Assembly: GCA_010015805.1 (NCBI GenBank)
Contig: ML978126.1
Location: 620,001 to 684,000 of the forward strand
Direction of reading: 5' to 3'
Source: Rhizodiscina lignyota
Taxonomy: Eukaryota; Ascomycota; Dothideomycetes; Aulographales; Rhizodiscinaceae
DNA: 64,000 nucleotides
Under the pieces are notes generated by a model. That model saw only the letters and a program-made list of their open reading frames with translations. It had not been told where the DNA came from and searched no databases. The position numbers and the translations under genes are program-made. Below are positions 53,935 through 63,520 of this stretch, piece after piece; positions within the stretch are counted from its first letter, which is position 1; each line of letters opens with the position of its first letter.

Positions 53935-54540
53935 TAGTTTTAGACTAACATAGAGGCAGTCATTATCGTTGAATACCTCCGCCGGGTTGTTTAATGACTT
54001 CGATCTTCTCAATTCTCACTTTGCCTTTCAAGCCAGTAGGTTACAGTTGAGTTGGCGCCGGTGGGAGTCAGTTCGAAATGCGTTACGCTGCTACACTTCG
54101 CATACTGTTGCTCTCGCAGTCTGCCTGCTACTATTCCGCCAATCCAGTAAATTGCGTTGGAATGGAGATTGAACGAAATCTGCTTCATAATTTTTGCACC
54201 TATCCTGGATCAATCAATCAACCTGTACTAACTTTGGCTCCTCTATCTCACTGTTTTCAGTAAAATCAAAGTGTTTAAGCTTCCTGGCTTCGTGCGCTAC
54301 CACGTTTATTCGCACAGAGAGCAGCTGCGCCACAAGGAACGACGGATGAATTGAGAAGGACAAGTATCCCATCCGTCAAAAATTTCCGCCAGTCGCATTC
54401 TGGCTATCGCTTGTCGGTTTCATATTCAAATGGAATCTGTATACGAAATCAATAACGCGGTTGCTGCTCAGTAGCCCTGCCGATAGAGAAAATATGCTGC
54501 GAATTTGTTAGTGACGATGGGAGAACGTCCGAAGTAACTC
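53935..54540. other. Convergent 3' intergenic region
   Basis: 606 bp between the cupin gene and the F-box membrane protein gene. No gene or clear repeat is seen. Confidence 0.55.
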
Positions 54541-56170
54541 TTACAACTCCGTCCAATTTAACGTGGTCACTCCCACAGCCCTGCTGTCGAATCGAATATT
54601 TCCCGGACGATGCGATATTATGCCCTCGCAGGTGACTGCGATGGACGTAGCTAGCCAAAGAGCAGCCACGACGCCTTGAGCATAGCAACACCATCGAGGG
54701 ACGCCAGGAGTCCTACTCCAGCGAGACTCAACAAACATAAGCGTCAAGCTCCCGAATATAGCAAGAATGGACTAGCGTGCGTCAGCATCTAATCGTAGGA
54801 CAAGCAAGAAACGAATCATACCATCGTCACGGTGACACTCCAGGCCCATACATGAAATGCAAAATTCCCTGAACAAGCGAGGGCGAATAATACGATCCCA
54901 AATATGACCTGCCACACCCGAAATTTGAAGTACCAATCATCGACATACTTCACACTATCATCGCACGTGCCGCAAAGATTTCCATCGTCGTCGGCGGAGA
55001 ACGATTCCGCGTTTGAAAGCCTGTCACAGCGAGGGCAAAGAACCATACACGCGGTACCTCCCCCTACCATAAACCGCTGGCCATGGTTAAATTCGCCCCA
55101 TTTTCGCTGGCACACAATGCATGAGCGGTTGCCTTCGTGTCCAGGTAGCTGCCCGTCTCGAAACCATTCCTTCTGCCTGATGTGTTCGCAGGACCAGCAC
55201 ACTCGCTGATCACTCGTAGAGATTTGCTGCTCTTCTTCTCGCAAGACGGACTTGTGCAAATCGCGTCTCTCCTGCAGTGTCGATCCAGATACGAGATAGT
55301 TGTAGAAATTGCATGTCATGCCTAACCTGCGTACGTCGTGAAAATCAAGAAAGCTGACAATTATCAGCTGGAGTTCATTTGGTAGCATTAGCAGCGATGC
55401 TGATTGCTCCTTCCGATAACCGCATCCGAGCTGTTGCAGGTAGAGGCTCCATTGACTCCTCTGGCTCTTTGAAATTTTGGTTGTGACTTGCTTCTTCTCC
55501 TTCGGCTTCTCCCTTGTAGCTGAAGAACCACGGACGATGCGATGCCGGCGATCTAAACCATGTTTCTTGCTATGGTAACTCCACCAATAGATGAATATAA
55601 TGAGGATGACAGGGAAGACGAGGACTACCAAGAGGATCATTATTTCCACAAATGGATATTGAGCTGTAAGAACTGCTGATATCCGAGCCGAATCTTGGGA
55701 GGAGATATTCTGATGGTCTCCAGTGCGAATGTCCAGCCACCCTCGGTAGATTCCCGCATCATAGACTTTCAGAGTCCTCTGCCACCCGCACCAAGGGACA
55801 GCATCGCTTTCCCAGTCGAGCATTTTAAAACCGGCGCCCGCAAGAGCATGATCGAGTTGATCGAAATAGTGAATGCCCCATACAGTTCCGAGGTGATAGA
55901 TAGCGCCCCCGGTCTCGTTGGATGAAACGTCCTCGAAGTACATGTGAGAGCAGTAGATACAGCCGCACCAGCAGCTTTGAGGACATGACTGATCAATGCA
56001 GTTATTAGAATCTCGTGCAGATAATGGTATGAAAGGTTAGTTGAGAGATTCAACACGAGAAAATAAACGCTTACAGATCCTGCCATACTATCAGGAGTCG
56101 TGAAGGCGTCAATCTTCGCTCCACTAATGACTGTGTATACATCTGCAGCGTTGCCAAAGATTGCTGTCAT
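54541..56170 (-). CDS. F-box protein with transmembrane helices and CxxC motifs
   Basis: On the minus strand the exons are 56170..56075, 55988..54822 and 54771..54541, giving 497 residues. Introns show CAACTAAC and GCTGACGC branch points. The start MTAIFGNAADVYTVISGAKI leads into a Cys-rich stretch (SCPQSCWCGCIYCSHM). A hydrophobic helix lies at ~144-168 (ILLVVLVFPVILIIFIYWW). An F-box follows at ~230-262 (LMLPNELQLIIVSFLDFHDV, RLGMTCNFYNYLV). Four CxxC pairs come next (CWSC, CIVC, CPRC, CGTC), probably zinc-binding. Two or three more membrane helices end the protein (VIFGIVLFALACSGNFAFHV, SILAIFGSLTLMFV, GVVAALWLATSIAVTC). F-box proteins recruit substrates to SCF ubiquitin ligases; a membrane-bound one would act at an organelle surface. 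Exons further upstream are possible. Confidence 0.75.
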
Positions 56171-56965
56171 TTCCCCTCCGTTGTTTGTGTTGGTTTTTAG
56201 AGAAGGTTGGAAATATGGTTCTGAAGAAAAGACAACCCCATTGAAAATCAGAATAAAATTTCAGAGTGAGGGTAAGAACGTTGATAGGCGCGAGGAGCCA
56301 GTAATGTTCCTCGTGAATGCGACCCGCGATGCCTTGTGGGATGCAGCATCCCCGCAAGGCTGAATGTGGAACAGAGAGAAAGAAGCCTCGTCCACGTGTA
56401 AATACATGTTATCGTGCTGTAAAAGCTCTGGATAAGAGATACAAGGCTGAATATGCATCGTGAAGAAAGAGTTCGAGAATGATTCGTGCTATTCTCTCGT
56501 ACGGTGTTCTCAGCCACCCGGCTTGTCGGAGTGCTACATCCTGCGGACCTGATTGATAAATTGACCAGCCGGTCAGTCCTTCGCGTGGGGATAGTGGCTG
56601 ATTAGCCTCTAATATCAGAGTTTTGCGAGGGGAGTCGGTATTGGTGAGACACATTGGTGATGTTGGACATGATTCAGGGCTGCCGACGGCTATTGAAGTG
56701 AAGATTGAGGAACAAAAAGGGATTAGTCGGATGCGCAGTTTCAAACCTCACAAACTGAGCCAGGGCTTGGTAATAAGTGCTCTCGGTCTGCCTTTGCACT
56801 AGTACTGCGATAGCATGCAGGCATGAAATACGTCGCGTCGTGGTCGTGTCACTCTCTCGCAATCGCACGGCAAGTGACCCCACTTTTCGGCAATTCCGAA
56901 GATGCCCCCTTTTCATCGCCTTCGCATCCCAAGCAGTGGAGTCTTCCTTTCGTAGAGTGACGATA
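56171..56965. other. Intergenic region between divergent genes
   Basis: 795 bp between the F-box gene and the scytalone-dehydratase-like gene. Short open frames on the minus strand at 56409-56979 could be extra 5' exons of the F-box gene, but no convincing splice path was found. Confidence 0.45.
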
Positions 56966-57663
56966 ATGGCGAACGACATAGCCTTTGAAGGTCAGTATAC
57001 TCGCAGCTAGGCTCAAGCAAATCTTGAAAGTGTTTAGAATGGCGCGAGCTGAGCCACATCACGTTCGAATGGGCAGATAGCTATGATTCCAAGGCTCGGT
57101 AAAGAAGACGCCTGATCGGTCCGTTTTGAAGGCTGATGGACGCAGTGCTATCCATACCTCCAATTGGACACCTTACTGAACAGAAGAAGGACTTCAGCCG
57201 CCTTGAGGCTATCATTGCCCCTCGTATCACGGTGAGCACGGGAGCACCAAGGGCATGACCACGCGGCGTAGCCACCAGTACTGAAGATTAATAGCTAGAC
57301 TATTCCGATGCCTTCGGCACGAAGTATGAGAATATATCAGCATCCGCTTTTTTAAAAATGTCGAGTCATCCCAAGCGGCTCGGAGGCTTAGTAGACTGTA
57401 TTCATCTCATCGGGAGTTCAAAGTTTAAGCGAACTGGTCCCAATTCAGTTACTGGGTATCATCAGATCAGGACAGAATACAAACGATGGAAGACTATGGA
57501 CAAGAAAGAGGTAGAGGCCACTGGCCAGGGGTTGGCTATGATGCTGCACTTCTACGAAAAGATTGATGGGAAGTGGAAGCTTGCAGGGACAAAGCCGACA
57601 GGGAGGATGAGCGAGTTCAACTTTGAGAACATCTTCAAAGACAGCGACGTTGCGAAACTGTAA
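56966..57663 (+). pseudogene. Scytalone dehydratase-like (NTF2 fold) gene, possibly damaged
   Basis: Supported exons are 56966..56990 (MANDIAFE), 57038..~57094 (EWRELSHITFEWADSYDSK), ~57184..57231 (KKDFSRLEAIIAPRIT) and 57295..57663 (LDYSDAFGTKYEN to the end). Together they follow scytalone dehydratase from the N-terminal WADSYDS through IAPxxxxDY, VTGYHQIR and DGKWKLAGTKPTGRMSEFNF. That enzyme dehydrates scytalone and vermelone in DHN-melanin synthesis. The His in the family's HFIG motif is kept (IHLIG), but the VPHQRY histidine and the AN(T/L)H asparagine are not, so it is probably a relative rather than the melanin enzyme. Joining exons 2 and 3 in frame needs an abnormal 33-nt intron or a non-GT donor, so the gene may be broken there. 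Confidence 0.65.
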
Positions 57664-57997
57664 TGAGAAGAATGAAATTTAATAGGAGACATCCTATTAC
57701 CCTTGTACTGTACATAGGTACATTCAATATTCCACTATTGGAAGAGGAGCCCAGGTATGACCGCCGGGCGGGGAAAACCCATGGCAAGGATTGTCCACTT
57801 CCCAATACGGTGCTGTTGCGACACGGCTATAAGCGAGGATTATATGAAATTAAGCTTCTGACCTTGAAAGATACTACTATATAAGATGAGTGCTGTGCTA
57901 AGATTTGCGGTGAAGACTCGTAGACGGAATCAACTCTTTTCGCGGCGCGATCACCCCCCTTGGTACCCCCGATAACCCAGCCCAAGTTAGAGAGTAA
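57664..57997. other. Short intergenic spacer
   Basis: 334 bp between the scytalone-dehydratase-like gene and the questin-oxidase-like gene, both on the plus strand. It is presumably the promoter of the latter. No other feature is seen. Confidence 0.55.
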
Positions 57998-59519
57998 ATG
58001 GCAAATATGGCGACAAACACAAGAATAGTGATAGCAGCTACAAAGGACAAGGGTAACGTACACGCGCAAAATGTACTGCAGGTGACCGCGGACAAGGTGT
58101 CTGAGCTGTTGATGAAGAACCACGAGCAATTCCACACCTATTTCTTTGCCAGCGCGCTGCATAGTATGTACCATGCTACCTAGCAATTCATGAAATGGGG
58201 ATGTAATTGACAGAAATCAGATCATATCGTGCATCATCTACTAGCTCTGTACGCCCTTGGAGCAACTCCTGATGAAGTCCAAAAGGGCTACGATGTCAAC
58301 AGCACATATCAAACCCCGGCTATCGTACGTAGCGCTCAAGTATCTCAAAAGCTGAACGACCCCGAGCAATTCAAGAACCGCATGGGACAGGGAGAGTTCT
58401 ATGACGACTTCATGAAGTTCTTCAGCGAAGAGTTAGCTGCAAATGGAGTCCAAGACACAGTAAATAAGTTCATTTTCAGAGGGGACGACCTGGCCGATGA
58501 TATGCTTGCGCGCCTCTTTGGTGGTAAAGTAGAAGACTCCTCATTGAACGTAACACATCCCTGATAAGAACATCACAGGCTTCCTGCACCCCATAATCCA
58601 CCTTGGATACGCTCTTGAGTTTGACCAACCGGTCTTGGTCGCGGAAGCGCTTGCCTCGACTGCAGTCCACGACTCCTGGCCCTCAGTCGTCTTTCTTCCA
58701 GCCGAAAAGTTGGCTCATCAGAGAGAACGACAGCCGGGTATCACACTCGTTTCTCTTCTGGGCAGGCTACGAGAAGACCCAGTCGTTTCAACAGCGGTTC
58801 GATCGGACGACCCGCCAAACAAAGTTACGGGCGGACTCCTCCCTCGTGCCGGCGACAGATTGGCAGAGTATCTCTCAGCATTCACCGTTGCGCCAGACGA
58901 GCTGCAGCGAAAGACGGCAGAGATGATCAACGCTGCCATCTACACGGCAGCCTGCGCTCAACGCCCTGGCAAGATGGAGATGTTCGACTTCTTCCTCATG
59001 CATTCTGTCAACACCTCCATATTCGTTCCAGTTATCAACCAGCAAGAATGGATTTCGGCTGCGAATAAATGTCGACTGCTAGAGCGGAAAGCGCGCCTCG
59101 ATCTGGCACTCTATGCAGCGTGTCGCACGCCCAAGCTATATCCTGAACGGGTTTTCCAGTATCAGGCAAAGACACCAGGAGACTGGGAAAGCATCTTTCG
59201 AAGGGCTACGAGCTACCAGGATGATGGACACACCTCGAAGCTCATCCGCGCATTGAAGAACGGTGAGGAAGTCACACGGCCATACGCGGGGGCACCAGGC
59301 TTCCAAATACCGCCAGAAGCATTCCTGACTATTGCTCATATGGTCATGGATTCAGTCGAGCGCATGGATGAGCCAGATTACAAGTTTCCAAAGGCCCTGT
59401 CATATTTCAGGGATATGAACGAGCAAGTCATTCGAGTGACCCTTCGTTGGATACGATGGTGTGGACTGGATGAGGCATGGGATGATGTGCCAGCTTTGCC
59501 AGGAAATGCGATGCTTTGA
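57998..59519 (+). CDS. Questin oxidase-family (DUF4243) oxidoreductase
   Basis: Exons are 57998..58163, 58221..58523 and 58579..59519, giving 469 residues. Joining exon 1 to exon 2 at the second AG (58220) recreates the family's conserved HNHIVHHLLALYALGA, and exon 2 continues with YQTPAIV. Exon 3 opens FLHPIIHLGYALEFDQPVLV with the characteristic HPIIHLG motif and later shows FFLMHSVNTSIFVP. Questin oxidases (GedK and relatives) perform Baeyer-Villiger-type ring cleavage of anthraquinones such as questin in geodin-type pathways. Introns are 57 and 55 nt with TTGAC and CTGAT branch points. No polyketide synthase lies in the window, so the substrate is unknown. The gene appears intact, unlike its neighbour. 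Confidence 0.9.
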
Positions 59520-59540
59520 GTAGTGCTTCCAATGGCGCGG

Positions 59541-59660
59541 GTGTGACAAAACATTTGGCAGCCGGGCAAGCTGTAATGCCTAAGGGCGAGCAGCTCTTGC
59601 TCTTCAAGGTAATCGTCACTATGTCTGAAATTTTAGTTCAACGTTTTTCGGAATGTATTG
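59541..59660 (+). repeat. Dispersed short repeat, family A, copy
   Basis: Contains GGGTGTGACAAAACATTTGG, GCAAGCTGTAATGCCTAAGG, GCTCTTGCTCTTCAAGG and TATGTCTGAAATTTTAGTTC followed by GAATGTATTGAATATCAG. It starts about 20 bp after the questin-oxidase stop codon, in its likely 3' untranslated region. Confidence 0.65.
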
Positions 59661-59824
59661 AATATCAGTGTACCTTTGAAAGACTCGTAATTTGTATTAA
59701 TTGTGGACGCTATACGTCGTAGCTGTTCGATGGCTTTAAAGCCGCGGCCGATTTTTCGGTTGCCCTCCACTGCGGTTGGGATCAGAGTCGATTCTTCATG
59801 TCGAATTGTGAAGCTTTCAGCATA

Positions 59825-61219
59825 TCAACCAAACGCTCTCCTTTTCGTCAGTTCTTGATACACGTCTTCTAGTACTTGTCTCTTCCTCTTCCGTTCGTCT
59901 TCCCTTTCTCGTTGTTCTTCATTCTCCCATTCTTCGAACATTGCATCTTCTGACGTTCTTGGCTTCCACGCTCGAATCATGCCGTCTCCATGGGCAGAGT
60001 ACAGCTCAATCTCATGTGCGCGCCATGCTAGCGCCATCGTGCGGTTCTTCACAACTCGACCGGTTTTCGCTGGCGCGTCGTTTGGCATGTCTTGTCCAGT
60101 TCGCGGCGTTCTCAGCCGCTTCATCAACCGCCCTTCAAACACTTCGTACATAAGGACCTCTTTCTCGCTCGGAAAGAACAACACATCCTTGCCAGGTGCC
60201 GTCGTAGACATTGGTGCCATGAGCGGAAGGAGCGTCGATAAGCCGGAGTTCTTAATGATCGGCCCAAAATTCGCAAGCGTATTTGCGCCTCGTATGACAT
60301 CCCATACACGAATCTTTTCATCGTGTCCAACTGTCACAACATGTCTCCCGTCTTCAGTCCAGACCACGCCATTAACGGGGCCATTGTGAGCCTTTCCGCG
60401 CTGACGACCACGAGCACCTCTTCCATGTCCATCATAGCCGAGTATGCCCACCGAGTCCTCCTTGTCTAAGACCCCAAGTGAGCTGTTGCTCTTTCGAACA
60501 TCCCAGAATCGCGCCGTGCCATCTGTACCTGCACTGCAGAGTACATGCTCTTCTACGGGGCTCCAAGCGACACTGAGAACTGCACCATTATGGCCTGCGA
60601 GGGAATGTGTGCTGGAGCCGGAACGCAGGTCTACCAGGCGTACAGAGGGATGTTGGATGGCGCATGCAACAAGGAGATGTGAGGCAATCGGGGAGAGGGC
60701 ATGCGAGTAGACGATTGCATCAAGTGAGAATGATGCTGATGGTTGCAGCGTCTCTGATGACCATATCTTCACGGTATGGTCGTATGAGCTGCTGAGGAAG
60801 GCCAGCGAGTCGAAGGGGTAGAAGGAAAGGTGGGTTACGCCATACGTGTGGTTCGCTTCGGACTTTGGTATCGTTCCTAATGGCCTGTGTGATGGGGGTG
60901 AAGTTTCTGCTGGCTGTTCGAGGTCCCAAATCGCGATGGTTGCATCTGCGCCGCCAGATAGAAGGCTGGTCGTTGTTAGCTTGATCCAGAAAGGATCTTT
61001 GCATGGCACGTACTATTTGCCCTCGAATTTATCAATGACTATTGTGTTTGTGCCTCCATTATGGGCAACTTCGTCTTTACTGTCGTCAAGAGTCGTTACC
61101 AACCTATCGAACTTGATTTGGGTGGGTTGAATCGCGTGAAGTAGACGCGCATGTTCGTTGTTTTGCAATTCTCGAGGGCTCAGTGAGCCCAAAGAGCGGT
61201 TGAGCAGAGAGGTATTCAT
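59825..61219 (-). CDS. CSA/ERCC8 (Rad28)-like WD40 repair protein
   Basis: On the minus strand the exons are 61219..61014 and 60965..59825, giving 448 residues. The 48-nt intron has a CAAGCTAAC branch point. CSA is the substrate receptor of a DDB1-CUL4 ubiquitin ligase in transcription-coupled nucleotide excision repair. The N-terminus (MNTSLLNRSLGSLSPRELQN, then HNGGTNTIVIDKFEGKY) parallels the human ERCC8 HGGGINTLDIEPVEGRY. Repeats follow: LLSGGADATIAIWDLE, VTHLSFYPFDSLAFLSSSYD, VYSHALSPIASHLLVACA, VRLVDLRSGSSTHSLAGHNG, SAGTDGTARFWDVRK (a DWD-type DDB1-binding motif) and DEKIRVWDVIRGANTLANFG. The C-terminal tail is Glu/Arg/Lys-rich. Divergent from the gene at 61685 across 465 bp. Confidence 0.88.
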
Positions 61220-61684
61220 CCATCTGGTGCTTTCTCAGAAGGTTGGTAGTTGAGTAGACTTAAACGCAGACCCCTCTCCATGACTCGATGTGAAGTCGCG
61301 ACGTTAAGAACCACTCACTTAGTGGGGGGTGACAAAATAGCAGTCCCTGATGGAGGTTGACAAGATGCGACGCGAACGAGTTTTACTCTTCAACACAAGT
61401 GAACGCATGCATGAAAGTTGAATTTCAATATTGTTTTGTTAACATTTATTGAAATTTCGCCACTTTAATAAAGATGGGTTAATTCCTGGAAACGATTGCA
61501 CAGGTTAAGAATTCGACATTGCAGTTATCGTACGGTGCAACTTTTTTGTCTCATCACTAGTCGTATTGTTAAGGAGCCGCCGAATCTAAACTTAACTTTC
61601 ACGCGCTTCCCCGTGACTTTGCATATCCCTTTCAATACACGAACGTCATGCTTTCGTTCTGATTTACCTCTCAATCTGACCACC
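61220..61684. promoter_or_regulatory. Divergent promoter region containing a family A repeat
   Basis: 465 bp between the CSA-like gene and the 246-residue nuclear protein gene. A family A repeat occupies 61325-61440, so the repeat has become part of a promoter or leader region here. Confidence 0.45.
61325..61440 (+). repeat. Dispersed short repeat, family A, long copy
   Basis: Contains GGGGGTGACAAAATAGCAG, GATGCGACGCGAACGAG, GTTTTACTCTTCAACACAAG, GTGAACGCATGCATGAAAG and TTGAATTTCAATATTG. It is one of the best-preserved copies and shares block order with 46266 and 13630. Confidence 0.7.
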
Positions 61685-62475
61685 ATGGAGACGGATGAGC
61701 CAGCAAAGAAAAGACCTCGCCGAGAAGTAACAGTGTACGATGCTGTTGCCGGTATGCCATTCTCGAATACCGCAAAACAGATGCTAATCATTCATGTACA
61801 GGAAGAGCATCAACTCGTGGTTTTCTTCCTAGCGAAATCTACACGTCTTCAACTAGAGACACGGCGACAGTATCAAATGCGCCAATACGACCAGAGGAAG
61901 TTCTGTTTAAACGAAAGCACGCTCCCGCAAGGTACGAGGAAGACGACATCTACTTTCAAGAGCGCCATCTGCCTCCAAATGTGAAATTGCCCGACTCGGA
62001 TCTTATGAAAGCGATTCACACATATGCTTCTGATTTCTACGGAAGTGAGGCCGTACTCAGGGGTAAGACTCGGGCGAAGAGCAAGGATTGGGAAAGCATG
62101 GACGAGACTGCTCTGATGGCAATGGGCATCTTGCTTGAAGAGGCAGCGGCAGAAGCGCTCGGCGACTCCGGTTATCTCGCGTTTCTTGAAGAGGATGGCA
62201 CGAAAGAAGATGATGCACCGCTAGTATGGAACGGTAGACGCTGGGTGAAGAGTGTGATTCGTAGTAGACGTGAGCATCGTGGCATTGGGGTCGAACCTGA
62301 TGGTAGCGAAGATGATGAGCTTCGGGCACAGGATGATGGTGGGGAGATGGAAGACGAAGCGACATCTTCAGATCAAGAAGAGACAGGGGCAGAACAAAAG
62401 GGAGACAAGAAACGTAGAGCCCTCCCAATCCTTCGGGCAAAAGCTGGAGGTATGTGGACAGCAATCAATGATTGA
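61685..62475 (+). CDS. Probable nuclear protein, possibly Rrn9-like (246 residues)
   Basis: Exons are 61685..61751 and 61802..62475 across a 50-nt intron (GTATGC, branch TGCTAATC, TGTACAG). The N-terminus METDEPAKKRPRREVTVYDA contains a nuclear-localisation-like cluster. The core reads YEEDDIYFQERHLPPNVKLP, DSDLMKAIHTYASDFYG and MDETALMAMGILLEEAAAEA. The P-x-S/D-L-L-K-A-I-H-x-Y-x-S-x-F-Y pattern reminds me of the fungal Rrn9 domain of RNA polymerase I upstream activation factors, but I hold that loosely. The C-terminal third is acidic (Glu/Asp) and ends in a Lys/Arg segment. A GTATGT lies 28 nt before the stop, so a further 3' exon is possible. Confidence 0.7.
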
Positions 62476-62544
62476 AGGAGGGAACCATCAGTCCACTGCT
62501 CTTGATGCGTGTTCTCTTCAGTTAATGCAGGCGGCGTGCGTTGG

Positions 62545-62645
62545 AGCCGTGGATTTTCAACAAATACTCTCCGAAGCATATTGAACCATGCTATTAAAGA
62601 TGTTCTCGATTGTGTTGAAGAGCAGTGCTCGGTCACACGTTAAGG
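62545..62645 (-). repeat. Dispersed short repeat, family A, inverted copy
   Basis: Reading the minus strand: CACTGCTCTTCAACACAATC, GAGAACATCTTTAATAGC, ATGGTTCAATATGCTTCGG. This matches the plus-strand unit at 48500 (TGTTGCTCTTCGACACATA, GAGAGCATCTCTGAAAGC, TTGATGGAATATGCTTGG). It is the only clear copy in inverted orientation. Confidence 0.7.
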
Positions 62646-62797
62646 TACCGTCTCGTCTGGATTAGACGTGTCTTGGCACGGCTTTGGTCCTTAAAGAAGA
62701 TGGATGCACGGCGCGTCCAGTGCTGTCCATCAAAGAACGACCAAGTGAACCGGAAATTTCATCCACATTCGGTTCCATTACGTATATTGAGAATACA

Positions 62798-63520
62798 ATG
62801 GTAAACTCCCAAAGAAATATTGATGAAATTGCCTATGTTGCTGACGTTTGAGACCAACAGGCACCCAAGTCCTTACCATCTGCTGCGAAGCAGGCCATCA
62901 TCCACAACTACTTCCTCAAATCTGGTGTCGCACACAGTATTAAAGACCTCGAGAAGGCTCTTCCATCCGTTGCGTCCATCAATGGCATGCAAGTTAAGGA
63001 CTTTCTGCAAGCACTTACCGACGACAACAAAATTAATGTCGAGAAGATTGGCAGCGGAAACTGGTACTGGGCATTCCTTAGCGAGGCGAAGAAGGACAAA
63101 GAAAATCTGCACGCAAAAGCCACTGATGAACGGGAAAAGGCTGCTGTTGTTGTGTCAGACCTTCAGGCGAAGGTCGATGAAGCTGGCGTGGCCCGTGAAG
63201 AAGACGAAGACATGCTGCTAGAGTCTGGCAATGATAGGAAGTGCTTGACGACAAAGCACGCTGGTCTGACGAAAGAGCTGGAGCCGCTGAAGGTGGAGCT
63301 TGCCGGATACAGCGAGAATGATCCGATTGAGGTGGAAAAGAAGCGACAGCGAACAGAAGCTTCGAAAAGGGATGCGGAAAAGTGGACAGAGCAGATCCAG
63401 TGTATGGAAGGTTATATTAAGGGTCTGATAGGGGGTGATCGGGAACAGCTATTGAACATGAAGAGGAACTGGTACGGCGACCAGTTCGATGAGGAAGAGC
63501 AGGGTCTGAAGGAGCTCTGA
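62798..63520 (+). CDS. MND1: Meiotic recombination protein Mnd1
   Basis: Exons are 62798..62800 and 62861..63520, giving 220 residues. The first coding exon is the ATG alone: GTAAAC follows directly at 62801, with a GCTGAC branch point and CCAACAG at 62854-62860. Joining restores the conserved start MAPKSLPSAAKQAIIHNYFL. The winged-helix part reads SGVAHSIKDLEKALPSVASI and NGMQVKDFLQALTDDNKI, then the signature EKIGSGNWYWAFLSEAKKD. A coiled coil and the conserved C-terminal region (AEKWTEQIQCMEGYIKGLIG) follow. Mnd1 pairs with Hop2 to stimulate Dmc1/Rad51 strand invasion in meiosis, so the organism or its lineage retains meiotic machinery. The length is normal for the family. Confidence 0.95.
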
